The notes under the pieces were generated by a model. The model saw nothing but the letters and a program-made list of their open reading frames with translations, searched no databases and was not told the origin of the DNA. 64,000 nucleotides of DNA from Rugamonas sp045984285 (GTDB taxonomy: Bacteria > Pseudomonadota > Gammaproteobacteria > Burkholderiales > Burkholderiaceae_D). The stretch covers positions 124,001 to 188,000 of the forward strand of contig NZ_JBJQIK030000006.1 in the NCBI RefSeq assembly GCF_045984285.3, given 5' to 3'. How positions within the stretch are numbered: the first letter of the stretch is position 1; each line of letters opens with the position of its first letter. A program made the translations under genes and the position numbers. Positions 28,319-37,935 of this stretch are shown here, piece by piece.

Positions 28319-30698
28319 AGCCGACCATCAGTTTGACCTGCTTCAGGTCGACGCTGTTCGGCCCGGCATGGATGGTGAAACTGCCCGGCTCCACCACGCG
28401 CACCATGTCGGCATTGAAGAACTGCAGGTCGGCAGGGCGGATGTCGAAGCTCAGCGTACGTTTTTCGCCCGGCTGCAGCGTGACGCGGCGGAAGGCTTTC
28501 AGCTCCAGCACGGGGCGCGTGACCGAGCTGATATCGTCGCGGATATAGATCTGCACCACTTCGTCGCCGGCCAGCGCGCCGGTATTCATCACATCGACCT
28601 GCAGCTGCGTCGATTCGCCCACCTTGATGGCAGCCTTGCTCAGGCGCGGCGCCGAAATATCGAAGCGGGTATAGCTCAGGCCATAGCCGAAGGGGTAGAG
28701 CGGTTTGGTACTGCCATCGATATAGCCGCGCCGTGCCGATGGCTTGTGGTTGTAGAACACCGGTAGCTGGCCGACATTGCGGGCAATGGAGACCGGCAGC
28801 TTGCCGCCGGGGTTCGCGCGGCCGAACAGGATATCGGCTGCGGCGTGGCCCGTTTCCTGGCCCATATACCAGCCTTCCACCAGCGCATCGGCGCGCTCCG
28901 CCAGCAGGTTGGCCGACAGCGGACGGCCGTTCAGCAGGAACACGACGGTTGGCTTGCCGAGGTCGAAGATGGCTTTGGCGAGGTCGTTCTGCTGGCCCAT
29001 CAGGTCCAGGCTGTTGCGGTCGCCCAGGTGATTGTCGGACCAGGCTTCGCGGCTGGTCTGCTCGTTATCGCCCAGCACCATGATAATGGTGTCGGCCGAT
29101 TTCGCTGCCTGCACCGCCTCCGCGATCAGGCGCGCATTCACTTCCGGCGGCGTGAACTTGATCTCGTCCTTGCCCCAGATACGTTCTTCGGTGATGCGCA
29201 CGCCTTCCGAATACTGCAGCTCGAAGCCCTGTGCCTTCGCTTCCGCCTGCAGGCCTTCGTAAATCGAGACGACATGGCGCGGAATGTCGGAATAGCCGCC
29301 GATAGGGCAGTCCCTGGCGTGGGTGCCGAGCAGCAGCACCTTGCCGACCTTCTTGCCGTCCAGCGGCAGCAGGCCCTTGTCGTTCTTCAGCAGCACCACG
29401 CTGCGGCGCGCCGCCTCGCGCGCCAGCGCCACGGCATCCGGCGTGGCGGTGAGCTGGTCGGCCAGCTTTGCGTCCACATAGGGGTTCTCGAACAGGCCCG
29501 CCAGGAACTTCAGTTCCAGGATGCGGCGCACAACGGTATCGATTTCGGTTTCGCTGATGCGCTTTGCCGTCACCAGCTCTTTCAGCTTGCGATAACCGAA
29601 ACCGTCCGGCGTTTCGATATCCACGCCTGCCTTGAAGGCACGGTAAGCCGCTTCCTTCGCATCCGGCACCAGCTTGTGGCGGGAAATCAGTTCCTTGATG
29701 CCGAGGTAGTCCGACACGGTGATGCCCTTGAAGCCCCATTCCTCGCGCACCACCTTGTGCAGCAGCCAGCGGTTGGCATGCGAGGGCAGGCCGCCGATTT
29801 CGTTATACGAGGGCATGATGGCGGCAACCGGCGTTTCCTTCACCAGCCGCTCGAACGGCGGGAAGAAATCTTCGCGCAAGGTACGCTCGCTGATTTCCGC
29901 AGGGCCGGTATTGGTGCCGCTTTCAGGCTGGCCGTGTCCGGTCATATGCTTCAGCGTGGCCAGCACCTTGTCTTTCGCGAGCTGCCGCGATTCGCCGGAG
30001 AAGCCCAATACCGCAGCCTTGCCCATTTCGCCGCACAGGTAGGGGTCTTCGCCGAAGGTTTCTTCGATACGGCCCCAGCGCGGTTCGCGCGCCACGTCCA
30101 CCACGGGCGCCAGCGCGAGGTTGGCGCCGCGCGCACGCATTTCGCGCGCCGCCACGCTGAAAATCCGGCGCGCCAGCTCAGGATCGAAGGAGGATGCGAG
30201 GCCGATCGCCTGCGGGAAGGAAGTTGCATCGCGCGCAGCGTAGCCGTGCAGCGCTTCCTCATGCATGAACATGGGGATTCCCAGGCGGGTCTGCTCCATG
30301 GCCCACTTCTGGGCCGCATTGACGTAGTTGGCCGTCTCCAGCGCATTGCGGTTGCGGCGTTCGCCGCTGTCGCCGGCGCCGCCGGCTGCCGCCTTGCCCT
30401 GGCGGTCCGAGGGACGCGCCAGCATGCCGAGGCCGTGCGGATAAACGCTGGCGGCTTTCGCAGCGGAGAACTCGCCCACATCGTCCTCGATATTGCGCTT
30501 TTCCTGCCACACGCAGTCCAGCTGGGCGATCTTCTCGTCCAGCGTCATGCGGCGCAGCAGGTCCTCCACCCGCTTCGGGATGGGGGCGGAGGCGTCCTTG
30601 TAGACGGCTTTCGGCGCCGCGAGGGCGATCGGTGGCATGGCGGCCAGACCGGCGAGGCCCGTCACCGAGGACAGGAACTGCCTGCGCTTATTGCTCAT
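28317..30698 (-). CDS. GH3 beta-xylosidase/beta-glucosidase, exported
   Basis: 793 aa. N-terminal KRRQFLSSVTGLAGLAAM resembles a Tat/Sec-type leader. The GH3 N-domain has the nucleophile in ITVSDY (Asp330), KHMTGHGQPESGTN and PSYNEIGGLPSH. The alpha/beta sandwich domain and a C-terminal fibronectin-III-like domain (about 660-793, GDEVVQIYIRDD) follow. As the last gene of the gudD-xyl operon, 36 bases after xylH, it probably releases xylose from xylo-oligosaccharides, though GH3 specificity is not readable from sequence. An AGGAGA ribosome-binding site precedes the start. A paralogue with the same motif positions is at 47428-49785. Confidence 0.93.
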   Translation of the reverse strand: MSNKRRQFLSSVTGLAGLAAMPPIALAAPKAVYKDASAPIPKRVEDLLRRMTLDEKIAQLDCVWQEKRNIEDDVGEFSAAKAASVYPHGLGMLARPSDRQGKAAAGGAGDSGERRNRNALETANYVNAAQKWAMEQTRLGIPMFMHEEALHGYAARDATSFPQAIGLASSFDPELARRIFSVAAREMRARGANLALAPVVDVAREPRWGRIEETFGEDPYLCGEMGKAAVLGFSGESRQLAKDKVLATLKHMTGHGQPESGTNTGPAEISERTLREDFFPPFERLVKETPVAAIMPSYNEIGGLPSHANRWLLHKVVREEWGFKGITVSDYLGIKELISRHKLVPDAKEAAYRAFKAGVDIETPDGFGYRKLKELVTAKRISETEIDTVVRRILELKFLAGLFENPYVDAKLADQLTATPDAVALAREAARRSVVLLKNDKGLLPLDGKKVGKVLLLGTHARDCPIGGYSDIPRHVVSIYEGLQAEAKAQGFELQYSEGVRITEERIWGKDEIKFTPPEVNARLIAEAVQAAKSADTIIMVLGDNEQTSREAWSDNHLGDRNSLDLMGQQNDLAKAIFDLGKPTVVFLLNGRPLSANLLAERADALVEGWYMGQETGHAAADILFGRANPGGKLPVSIARNVGQLPVFYNHKPSARRGYIDGSTKPLYPFGYGLSYTRFDISAPRLSKAAIKVGESTQLQVDVMNTGALAGDEVVQIYIRDDISSVTRPVLELKAFRRVTLQPGEKRTLSFDIRPADLQFFNADMVRVVEPGSFTIHAGPNSVDLKQVKLMVG

Positions 30699-30734
30699 TG
30701 CTGCTGTCTCCTTGTGTTTTTATAAGGTATGCGT

Positions 30735-31877
30735 TCAGCGTTTGGCGGAGCGGGTGGCAACGTCCACCCATACCGCGAGCGTCAGGATCAGTCCCTTGAC
30801 GATCATCTGCCAGTAGGTGTCCACGTCCAGCATGGACATGCCGTTATCGAGGCTGGCCATCACCAGTGCGCCGATCAGCGCGCCGTACACGGTGCCGGAA
30901 CCGCCGCGCATCGAGGTGCCGCCGATGAAGCAGGCCGCGATGGCATCCAGCTCGCCGGAGGTGCCCGCCGACGGCGAGCCTGCAGCGAGGCGCGCGGTGT
31001 TGACCAGGCCGGCGAGGGCGCACATCAGGCCCATGATGCCGAAGATCCAGAGCTTGACGGCCTTCACATTGATGCCCGACAGGCGCGTAGCTTCCATATT
31101 GCTGCCCACGGCGTAGATGCGGCGGCCGAATACGGTCTGCGTGGTCATATAGGTGAAGATACCGAGGAGCGCGAGCAGCAGCAGCACGGGGAAGGGCACG
31201 CCTTCATAGCTGTTCAGCGTGGACACGAAGGCGAAGATCACGGCAGCGATGGCGGCCAGCTTCAGCGCATCGCGCCATACCGGCGCCTGTTCCAGGCCAT
31301 GCTTGGCGCGGCTGCGGCGCTGGCTCCAGGCCAGGAACACGGCGATAGCGAACAGGCCCACGCCCAGCGCCACGCCCAGCTGCGGCGGCAGGTAGCCCTG
31401 GCCGATCTGCACCATATTATCCGAGACCGGCGCCACGGTAACGCCGTCGGTGATGCCGAGCACAATCCCGCGGTAGGCCAGCATGCCGCCAAGGCCCACG
31501 ATGAACGACGGTATGTGCAGGTAGGCCGTGAGATAGCCGTTGAACAGGCCGAGCACCAGGCCGATGGCCAGCACGGCGATCAGGTTGACGGGCAGCGGCA
31601 GGCCGTGCGTGACATCCAGCACGGCGGCAATGCCGCCCAGGAGCCCCAGCAGGGAGCCGACCGACAGATCGATCTCGCCCGCGATAATCACCAGCGACAT
31701 GCCGCAGGCCACGATCCCGGTAATGGCCATCTGGCGCATCAGGTTCGACATATTGCGCGGCGTGAGGAAGCCGCCTTCCGTCTTCCAGAAGAAGAACGCC
31801 CAGATCAGTGCAATGGCAATCAGCAGGGCAAGGATCTTGTACTGCGTGAACAGCTTTTTGAGTTGTGTGCTTTTCAT
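30735..31877 (-). CDS. xylH: Xylose ABC transporter permease
   Basis: 380 aa, about ten membrane helices, of the CUT2/RbsC-XylH type: GMSLVIIAGEIDLSVGSLLG near the N-terminus and a C-terminal IGGTSMRGGSGTVYGALIGAL segment. The start at 31877 (MKSTQLKKLF) is taken because the longer frame to 31979 only overlaps xylG. It forms the channel of a pentose importer with XylF and XylG and lies 19 bases downstream of xylG. Confidence 0.93.
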   Translation of the reverse strand: MKSTQLKKLFTQYKILALLIAIALIWAFFFWKTEGGFLTPRNMSNLMRQMAITGIVACGMSLVIIAGEIDLSVGSLLGLLGGIAAVLDVTHGLPLPVNLIAVLAIGLVLGLFNGYLTAYLHIPSFIVGLGGMLAYRGIVLGITDGVTVAPVSDNMVQIGQGYLPPQLGVALGVGLFAIAVFLAWSQRRSRAKHGLEQAPVWRDALKLAAIAAVIFAFVSTLNSYEGVPFPVLLLLALLGIFTYMTTQTVFGRRIYAVGSNMEATRLSGINVKAVKLWIFGIMGLMCALAGLVNTARLAAGSPSAGTSGELDAIAACFIGGTSMRGGSGTVYGALIGALVMASLDNGMSMLDVDTYWQMIVKGLILTLAVWVDVATRSAKR

Positions 31878-31896
31878 GGGATTTCTGTTCGGTGGT

Positions 31897-33417
31897 TCAG
31901 TGGACCAGCGCTGCTGCCAGCACCGTTTCCTGTGTGAGGCCGTCATTGACGAAGTCGCCGCGCAGCTGGCCTTCGCCAATCACGAGCACCCGGTCGGAAA
32001 CGCCCAGCACTTCCTGCAGCTCGGAGGACACCATGATGATGGACACGCCTTCGGCGGCCAGGTTCAGCATCAGCTGGTAGATCTCGAATTTGGCGCCCAC
32101 GTCCACGCCGCGCGTCGGCTCGTCCAGGATCAGGATGCGCGGCTTGGTCAGCAGCATCTTGGACAGCACGGCCTTCTGCTGGTTGCCGCCGGAAAGCCCG
32201 GTAATCGGCAGGAAGGGGCTGGAAGTCTTGACTTTGAGGCGGTCGATTTCGCCGCGCACGGTGCGCAGTTCCTCGGCGTCGCTGATACGCGTGGCGTGCG
32301 AGAACTCCTGCAGCACGCTGAGCGTCATATTGTGGCCGACGCAGAGGTCGGGCACGATGCCGTGGTGCTTGCGGTCTTCCGGCACCATGGCCAGGCCGCA
32401 GCGGATCGATTTCAGCGGTGTGCTGGTATCGAGCTTGCGGCCGTCGAGCCACACTTCCGATGTGCAGGGACCTTCGTAGGCGCCGAAGATCGCCGAAACG
32501 AGCTCGGTGCGGCCAGCGCCCACCAGGCCGGCAATGCCCAGGATCTCGCCCTTGCGCAGCGAGAAGGAGATATTGTCCACGCGCTTGCGCTGCGGATTGT
32601 CCGCATCGAAGCAGCACACATTGCGCGCTTCGAATACCACCTCGCCCGGCGTATGTTTGCGCTCCGGGTAAAGCTGGTTCATTTCACGGCCCACCATCTG
32701 CGCGATGATGCGGTCGATGTTCATCTCGCTCATCGGCGTGGTGGCGATGTGCTGGCCGTCGCGGATGGTGACGATGGTGTCGCAGATGGCCGCAATCTCG
32801 TCCAGCTTGTGCGAGATGTAGACACAGGCCACGCCCTTCGCTTTCAGCGAGCGCACGATATCCAGCAGAACGGAAATTTCGGAAGCGGTCAGCGAGGATG
32901 AAGGCTCGTCCAGGATCAGGATGCGGGCCTTCTTGTTCAGCGCCTTGGCGATCTCGATCAGCTGCTGGTAGCCGCCGCCATACTGCTTCACCGGCAGCAC
33001 CACGTTCACATCGCGGATATTCAGTTCGGCCAGCAGTTCCTCGGCGCGGCGGTTCATGGCGTCGTAATCCATGCGTCCGCCGGGCAGGGTGATTTCGTTG
33101 CCGAGGAAGATATTCTCCGCTACCGACAGCTCAGGCACCAGCATCAGCTCCTGGTGGATGATGACGATGCCTGCATCCTCCGTCTCGCGGATGGACTGTG
33201 CACGCAGCGGCGAGCCTTGCCAGAGAATTTCACCGTCCCATGTGCCATGGGGATAAACGCCGGACAGCACCTTCATCAAAGTTGACTTCCCGGCGCCATT
33301 CTCGCCGCACAGGCCGATGCACTCGCCCGGCCTTACCTTGATGTCGATACCATTCAATGCGCGAACACCGTCGAACTGCTTGACGATGTTCTTCATTTCA
33401 AGAAGGTAATCGGTCAT
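31897..33417 (-). CDS. xylG: Xylose ABC transporter ATPase
   Basis: 506 aa with two tandem ATPase domains, as in other CUT2 importers. First Walker A GENGAGKST (38-46); second domain degenerate P-loop GLVGAGRTE and an intact LSGGNQQK signature. The first-domain signature reads YGGGYQQ instead of the usual LGxGQQQ form, a small oddity. Segments such as GVYPHG, LNKKARILILDEPSSSLT and RLKVKTSSPFLPI match XylG rather than RbsA. It lies between xylF and xylH, with 11 and 19 base gaps. Confidence 0.94.
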   Translation of the reverse strand: MTDYLLEMKNIVKQFDGVRALNGIDIKVRPGECIGLCGENGAGKSTLMKVLSGVYPHGTWDGEILWQGSPLRAQSIRETEDAGIVIIHQELMLVPELSVAENIFLGNEITLPGGRMDYDAMNRRAEELLAELNIRDVNVVLPVKQYGGGYQQLIEIAKALNKKARILILDEPSSSLTASEISVLLDIVRSLKAKGVACVYISHKLDEIAAICDTIVTIRDGQHIATTPMSEMNIDRIIAQMVGREMNQLYPERKHTPGEVVFEARNVCCFDADNPQRKRVDNISFSLRKGEILGIAGLVGAGRTELVSAIFGAYEGPCTSEVWLDGRKLDTSTPLKSIRCGLAMVPEDRKHHGIVPDLCVGHNMTLSVLQEFSHATRISDAEELRTVRGEIDRLKVKTSSPFLPITGLSGGNQQKAVLSKMLLTKPRILILDEPTRGVDVGAKFEIYQLMLNLAAEGVSIIMVSSELQEVLGVSDRVLVIGEGQLRGDFVNDGLTQETVLAAALVH

Positions 33418-33428
33418 GCCATTCGCGT

Positions 33429-34436
33429 TCAGTTAGCGGAGAGTTGCGCTTTCGTGTAGAAGCCGTCGTCCACCACCAGGTTGACGTTTGCCTTGGTCAG
33501 AGGCGTTGGTTTCAGCAGCAGCGTGTCGACCTTCTTGAAGCCGTTGTTGTAGGAAGCGTTAAAGCCCGGCTTCTCGTTGCGCACCAGCTGCACGGACAGT
33601 TTGGCCGCTTCGGCTGCCAGTACCTTCAGCGGCTTGTACACGGTAACGGTCTGGGTGCCCGCGATAACGCGCTTTACGGCGGCGAGGTCGGCATCCTGGC
33701 CGGAGACCGGCACCTTGCCCTGCAGCTTCTGCGCGGTCAGCGCCTGGATGGCGCCGCCGGCGGTGGCGTCGTTGGAGGCGACGATGGCGTCGATTTTGTT
33801 GCCGTTCGCGGTCAGCGCGTTCTCGATGATGGCCAGGGCTTCGGATGGGCTCCAGTCCTTCACCCACTGCTTGCCGACGACCTTGATATCGCCTTTGTCC
33901 ACCAGCGGCTGCAGCACCTTCATCTGGCCTTCGCGCAGCATCTTGGCGTTGTTGTCGGTCGGCGCGCCGCCCAGCAGGTAGTAATTGCCCTTCGGTTTGG
34001 CGGCGACCACGGCCTGCGCCTGCATCTCGCCCACTTTCTCGTTGTCGAAGGAGATATAGGCGTCGATGTCGGAATTGAGGATCAGGCGGTCATAGGACAC
34101 GACCTTGATCTTGGCCTTCTTCGCTTCGCGCACGGCGTTGTTCAGCACCGTGGCGTTGTAGGGAACGATCACCAGCACGTCCACGCCGCGCGAGATCAGG
34201 TTTTCGATCTGGGAGATCTGGCGCTGCTCGCTCGCATCCGCCGACTGCACATAGACTTTGGCGCCCAGCTTCTCGGCGGCTGCCGTGAAGTAGTCGCGGT
34301 CGCGGGTCCAGCGCTCCAGGCGCAGGTCGTCGATGGAAAAGCCGATTTTCGGATTCTTTGCATCCGCCATCGCCGCGCCGCTGGTCATGGCGAACAGCGC
34401 GCCCAGGATTGCCACTTTCAACTTCTTGTTCATCAT
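33429..34436 (-). CDS. xylF: D-xylose-binding periplasmic protein
   Basis: 335 aa, signal peptide of 24 residues ending SGAAMA. The mature protein starts KIGFSIDDLRLERWTRDRDYF, a XylF hallmark for the xylose site, followed by KVVSYDRLI and the KWVKDWSPSEAL hinge region. It delivers xylose to XylGH. An AGGAGACA ribosome-binding site precedes the ATG. It is separated from xylD by 61 bases that show no obvious promoter or operator, so it probably shares the upstream transcript. Confidence 0.95.
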   Translation of the reverse strand: MMNKKLKVAILGALFAMTSGAAMADAKNPKIGFSIDDLRLERWTRDRDYFTAAAEKLGAKVYVQSADASEQRQISQIENLISRGVDVLVIVPYNATVLNNAVREAKKAKIKVVSYDRLILNSDIDAYISFDNEKVGEMQAQAVVAAKPKGNYYLLGGAPTDNNAKMLREGQMKVLQPLVDKGDIKVVGKQWVKDWSPSEALAIIENALTANGNKIDAIVASNDATAGGAIQALTAQKLQGKVPVSGQDADLAAVKRVIAGTQTVTVYKPLKVLAAEAAKLSVQLVRNEKPGFNASYNNGFKKVDTLLLKPTPLTKANVNLVVDDGFYTKAQLSAN

Positions 34437-34497
34437 TGTCTCCTAAGATTTGGGCCGCCGTCTACGTGGAGGCAGCCAGTATTCTGTGGTTAAGGCA

Positions 34498-36267
34498 TCA
34501 GTGGTTATGCCGTGGAATGTTGTGTCCAACCCCCCGATACTCTACAGCCAATTCCATGCACGCCCCGAACTCCATCTGGCCGACGGTGGAGCGGTAAAGT
34601 TCCTGCCACGGCGTCTGGCTGGCAGGGAAGGCCGGAATACCCTCTGCCTTGCGCTTTGCCAGCTCTTCGTCGCTCACCACCATATTGCAGCTGCCGGTAT
34701 TCAGGTCGATGCGGATGGTGTCGCCGGTGCGGATGTAAGCGAGGCCGCCGCCGACCGCGCTTTCCGGCGAGGCGTTCAGGATGGACGGGCTGGCGGAAGT
34801 GCCGGACTGGCGGCCGTCGCCCAGCGTCGGCAGGGCGTTGATGCCGCGCTTGATCAGCGCATCCGGCGGCTGCATGTTCACCACCTCGGCGGAACCCGGC
34901 CAGCCGATCGGGCCGGAACCGCGGATGACGAGGATGCAGTTCTCGTCGATGTTCAGGGAAGGATCGTTGATGCGGTCGTGGTAGTCGCCCGAGCCGTCGA
35001 ACACGATGGCGCGGCATTCGAACACGTTCTCATGGCCCGGCCGCGACAGGTAGCGCTGGCGGAACTCTTCCGAAATGACGGAAGTCTTCATGATGGCGAA
35101 GTTGAACAGGTTGCCTTTCAGGACCATGAAGCCCGCCTGCTCCTTCAGCGGTGCGCTGAACGGCCAGATCATCTCGCGGTCCACGGTTTCGCGGCCTTTC
35201 AGGTTTTCCGCCATCGTCTGGCCGGTGACGGTAGGACGGTTGGAGCGCAGCTTGCCTGCCTGCTCCAGCTCCCACATCACGGCCGGCACGCCGCCGGCGC
35301 GGTGGAAGCGCTCGCCGAGGTATTTGCCGGAAGGCTGCATGTTCAGCAGCAACGGCACGTCATGGCCGTATTCCATCCAGTCTTCCGAACGCAGCTCCAC
35401 ACCGGCATGGCGCGCCATGGCGACGATGTGCTGCTGGGCGTTGGTGGAGCCGCCGATGGCGGCGTTGACCACGATGGCGTCCAGGAAGGCCTCGCGCGTC
35501 AGGATGGAGGAAGGGCGGATGTCCTGTTCGCACAGCTCAACGATGCGGCGGCCGGTGGCGTAAGCCATCTGGCCGCGTTCGCGGTAAGGCGCGGGAATTG
35601 CGGAGCAGCCGGTAAGCGACATGCCGAGCGCTTCGGCCATGGCGTTCATGGTCGATGCGGTGCCCATGGTGTTGCAGTGACCGGAGGAAGGCGCGGACGC
35701 GGTGGCGATCTGCAGGAACTTCTCGTTGTCGATTTCTTCGGCTGCCAGCTGGCGGCGCGCCTTCCAGATGGCGGTGCCGGAGCCAACCAGTTCGCCATCC
35801 AGCCAGCCGTCCAGCATCGGGCCGCCGGACAGCACGATGGCGGGAATGTCGACGGTGGAAGCGGCCATCAGCTGCGCAGGCGTAGTCTTGTCGCAGCCGG
35901 TGGTGAGCACCACGGCGTCGATCGGGTAGCCATGCAGGATCTCCACCAGGCCCATATAGGCCAGGTTGCGGTCGATGGCTGCCGTGGGGCGGCGGCAGTT
36001 CTCGAAGATGGGGTGCAGCGGGAACTCCATCGGAATGCCTCCCGCATCGCGGATGCCGTCGCGCACGCGCTTCGCCAGTTCCAGGTGAATGCGGTTGCAA
36101 GGGCTGATATCGCTGCCCGATTGGGCGATGCCGATAATCGGTTTGCCCGAACGCAGTTCTTCGGGCGTAATCCCGTAATTCATGAAGCGCTCGAGATAGA
36201 GCGCGGTCATGTCGATGAAGTCGGGATTGTCGAACCATTCCTGCGAACGGTAGCGGCGCTTTGTCAT
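34498..36267 (-). CDS. xylD: D-xylonate dehydratase (IlvD/Edd family)
   Basis: 589 aa. Converts D-xylonate to 2-keto-3-deoxy-D-xylonate in oxidative xylose catabolism. Fe-S cluster cysteines are in place: SDISPCNR (Cys57), TTGCDKTTP (Cys125) and SSGHCNTMG (Cys198). Close resemblance to Caulobacter XylD is evident from WFDNPDFIDMTALYLERFMN and the C-terminal PRHNH ending. L-arabinonate dehydratases of the same family are the main alternative, but the flanking xylB, xylC and xylX homologues favour xylonate. Its start overlaps the xylC stop by four bases. Confidence 0.92.
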   Translation of the reverse strand: MTKRRYRSQEWFDNPDFIDMTALYLERFMNYGITPEELRSGKPIIGIAQSGSDISPCNRIHLELAKRVRDGIRDAGGIPMEFPLHPIFENCRRPTAAIDRNLAYMGLVEILHGYPIDAVVLTTGCDKTTPAQLMAASTVDIPAIVLSGGPMLDGWLDGELVGSGTAIWKARRQLAAEEIDNEKFLQIATASAPSSGHCNTMGTASTMNAMAEALGMSLTGCSAIPAPYRERGQMAYATGRRIVELCEQDIRPSSILTREAFLDAIVVNAAIGGSTNAQQHIVAMARHAGVELRSEDWMEYGHDVPLLLNMQPSGKYLGERFHRAGGVPAVMWELEQAGKLRSNRPTVTGQTMAENLKGRETVDREMIWPFSAPLKEQAGFMVLKGNLFNFAIMKTSVISEEFRQRYLSRPGHENVFECRAIVFDGSGDYHDRINDPSLNIDENCILVIRGSGPIGWPGSAEVVNMQPPDALIKRGINALPTLGDGRQSGTSASPSILNASPESAVGGGLAYIRTGDTIRIDLNTGSCNMVVSDEELAKRKAEGIPAFPASQTPWQELYRSTVGQMEFGACMELAVEYRGVGHNIPRHNH

Positions 36268-37148
36268 GTCTGAGCCTGCAGAGTAAATGAGTGCTGCGCC
36301 TGGCCGGGGGCCGCGACGCGGAATGAAAACAAGCCGCCCGCCAGCGGATACTTGCGGCGGTCCTCATCGCTCATGCCTTTCCATGCGGTGGTGGCGAAGG
36401 CAGTGCGCAGGTCAGGCCCGCCGAAGGCGATTTTCGTTATATTAGGGCATGGGAAGGCCAGGGCGCCTTCCAGTTTGCCGTCCGGTGCGTAGCGTTCCAC
36501 GCGCGCGCCGCCGAACAGGGCGACCCACACATAGCCTGACGCATCCACGGCGGTGCCATCCGGATAGCCGCTGCCCTCGATGCGGGCAAACACGCGCTTG
36601 CGCGACAGCGTGCCGTCTTCCGCCAGGTCGAAGGCGTAAACCTCTTTCTTCAGCGTGTCGGTATGGTAGAAGGTGCGCCCGTCAGGGCTGGTGGCGGGGC
36701 CGTTGGTGATCACGTAGCCGTGGTCCAGCGCCTGCAGCTCGCCATTGCTGCGCAGGCGGTACAGCGAGCCGCTGGCCGCCGTTTCGGCATTGTCCATGGA
36801 GCCGAACCACAGGCTGCGGTCGGGGCCCACGTAGCCGTCGTTCATGCGGTTGCCGGGCAGGGAAGTTTCCAGCTCGCGCAGCAGCGTGAAGGCGCCGGTC
36901 TTCGGGTCGAAGCGCATCAGTTTGCCCGGCATGCCGCACACCATGCCGCCGTCCGCCATCGGCAGGGCAAAGCCGGTTTCGGCCGGCATTTGCCAGCTCT
37001 GGCGCGCACTGCCATCTTCGGCGCAACGGTGCAGCTGCAGCCCCTTGATGTCGACGAAGTACAGCATGTTCTCACCGGGATGCCATACCGGGCCTTCACC
37101 CAGTTTCGCGCCCAGGGCCCAGATGCACTGCGGCACGGCGGTGCTCAT
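36264..37148 (-). CDS. xylC: Xylonolactonase (SMP-30/gluconolactonase family)
   Basis: 294 aa, six-bladed beta-propeller family. Metal-site motifs are GEGPVWHP (Glu18), PGNRMNDGYVGPD and GYPDGTAVD. It hydrolyses D-xylono-lactone, formed by the adjacent xylose dehydrogenase, to D-xylonate. Family alone would allow other sugar lactones; the pathway context decides. It overlaps xylB and xylD by four bases at each end, indicating coupled translation. Confidence 0.9.
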   Translation of the reverse strand: MSTAVPQCIWALGAKLGEGPVWHPGENMLYFVDIKGLQLHRCAEDGSARQSWQMPAETGFALPMADGGMVCGMPGKLMRFDPKTGAFTLLRELETSLPGNRMNDGYVGPDRSLWFGSMDNAETAASGSLYRLRSNGELQALDHGYVITNGPATSPDGRTFYHTDTLKKEVYAFDLAEDGTLSRKRVFARIEGSGYPDGTAVDASGYVWVALFGGARVERYAPDGKLEGALAFPCPNITKIAFGGPDLRTAFATTAWKGMSDEDRRKYPLAGGLFSFRVAAPGQAQHSFTLQAQT

Positions 37149-37933
37149 GATCCGTACCAGCCTGCGTCAACGAAGTAATCGCGGCCGGAGCAGCGCGCCG
37201 CGTTGTCGGAGGCGAGGAACAGCGTCAGCGCCGCCACGTCTTCCGGTTCCACGCGCTCGTGCAGGCACTGGGCCGCGAGGATCGCTGCTTCGTCTTCCGG
37301 CGAGTGCCACAGCTTCATCTGGCGCTCGGTCTTCACGGAGCCTGGAATGATGCAGTTGACGCGGATGCCTTCGGCGCCCAGGTCGCGCGCCAGTCCCCGG
37401 GTCAGGCCTTCGATGGCCGCCTTGGCGGTCATGTACAGGCTGAGGTTCCCCAGTGCGAGGTGCCAGGAAATCGAACCGAAGTTCAGGATCACGCCGCCGC
37501 CATTCGCCTTCATGCCCGGCGCTACGGCCTGGGCGCAGAAGAACTGGTGGCGCAGGTTAACCGCCAGGCTGTCGTCCCAGTATTGCGGCGTAACGTCCTT
37601 CACGTTGTGGCGGTTGTCGTTCGCGGCATTGTTGATCAGGATTTCGGCAGGGCCGTAATCGTTCTCGATCTGCGCAAACACTTCACCCACGGCCGTCAGG
37701 TCGGTCAGGTCGCAATGGATATACTTCGGCGGATGCTTTGCGCCGCTCAGGCTCTTTTCCAGCGCGAGCGATGCTTCGTCAGCGATATCGAGGAAGATGA
37801 CCTTCGATCCCTGCTTGACGAAGGCGTCGACAATGGCTGCACCAATGCCGGTGCCGCCACCCGTGATGACGACACGCTTGTCATCCAGATTCGGGTAGGT
37901 GGCATACACCAACGGTTTTCTTTCGCCAGCCAT
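37145..37933 (-). CDS. xylB: D-xylose 1-dehydrogenase (SDR, NAD+)
   Basis: 262 aa classical SDR. Cofactor motif GGGTGIG (25-31), Asp49 after the second strand (VIFLDIAD) favouring NAD+, and catalytic Ser154, Tyr167 and Lys171. NFGSISWHL and FVDAGWY closely resemble Caulobacter XylB, the NAD+-dependent xylose dehydrogenase that makes xylono-lactone (not the xylulokinase that is called xylB in E. coli). It starts two bases after xylX and overlaps xylC. Confidence 0.92.
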   Translation of the reverse strand: MAGERKPLVYATYPNLDDKRVVITGGGTGIGAAIVDAFVKQGSKVIFLDIADEASLALEKSLSGAKHPPKYIHCDLTDLTAVGEVFAQIENDYGPAEILINNAANDNRHNVKDVTPQYWDDSLAVNLRHQFFCAQAVAPGMKANGGGVILNFGSISWHLALGNLSLYMTAKAAIEGLTRGLARDLGAEGIRVNCIIPGSVKTERQMKLWHSPEDEAAILAAQCLHERVEPEDVAALTLFLASDNAARCSGRDYFVDAGWYGS

Positions 37934-37935
37934 CT

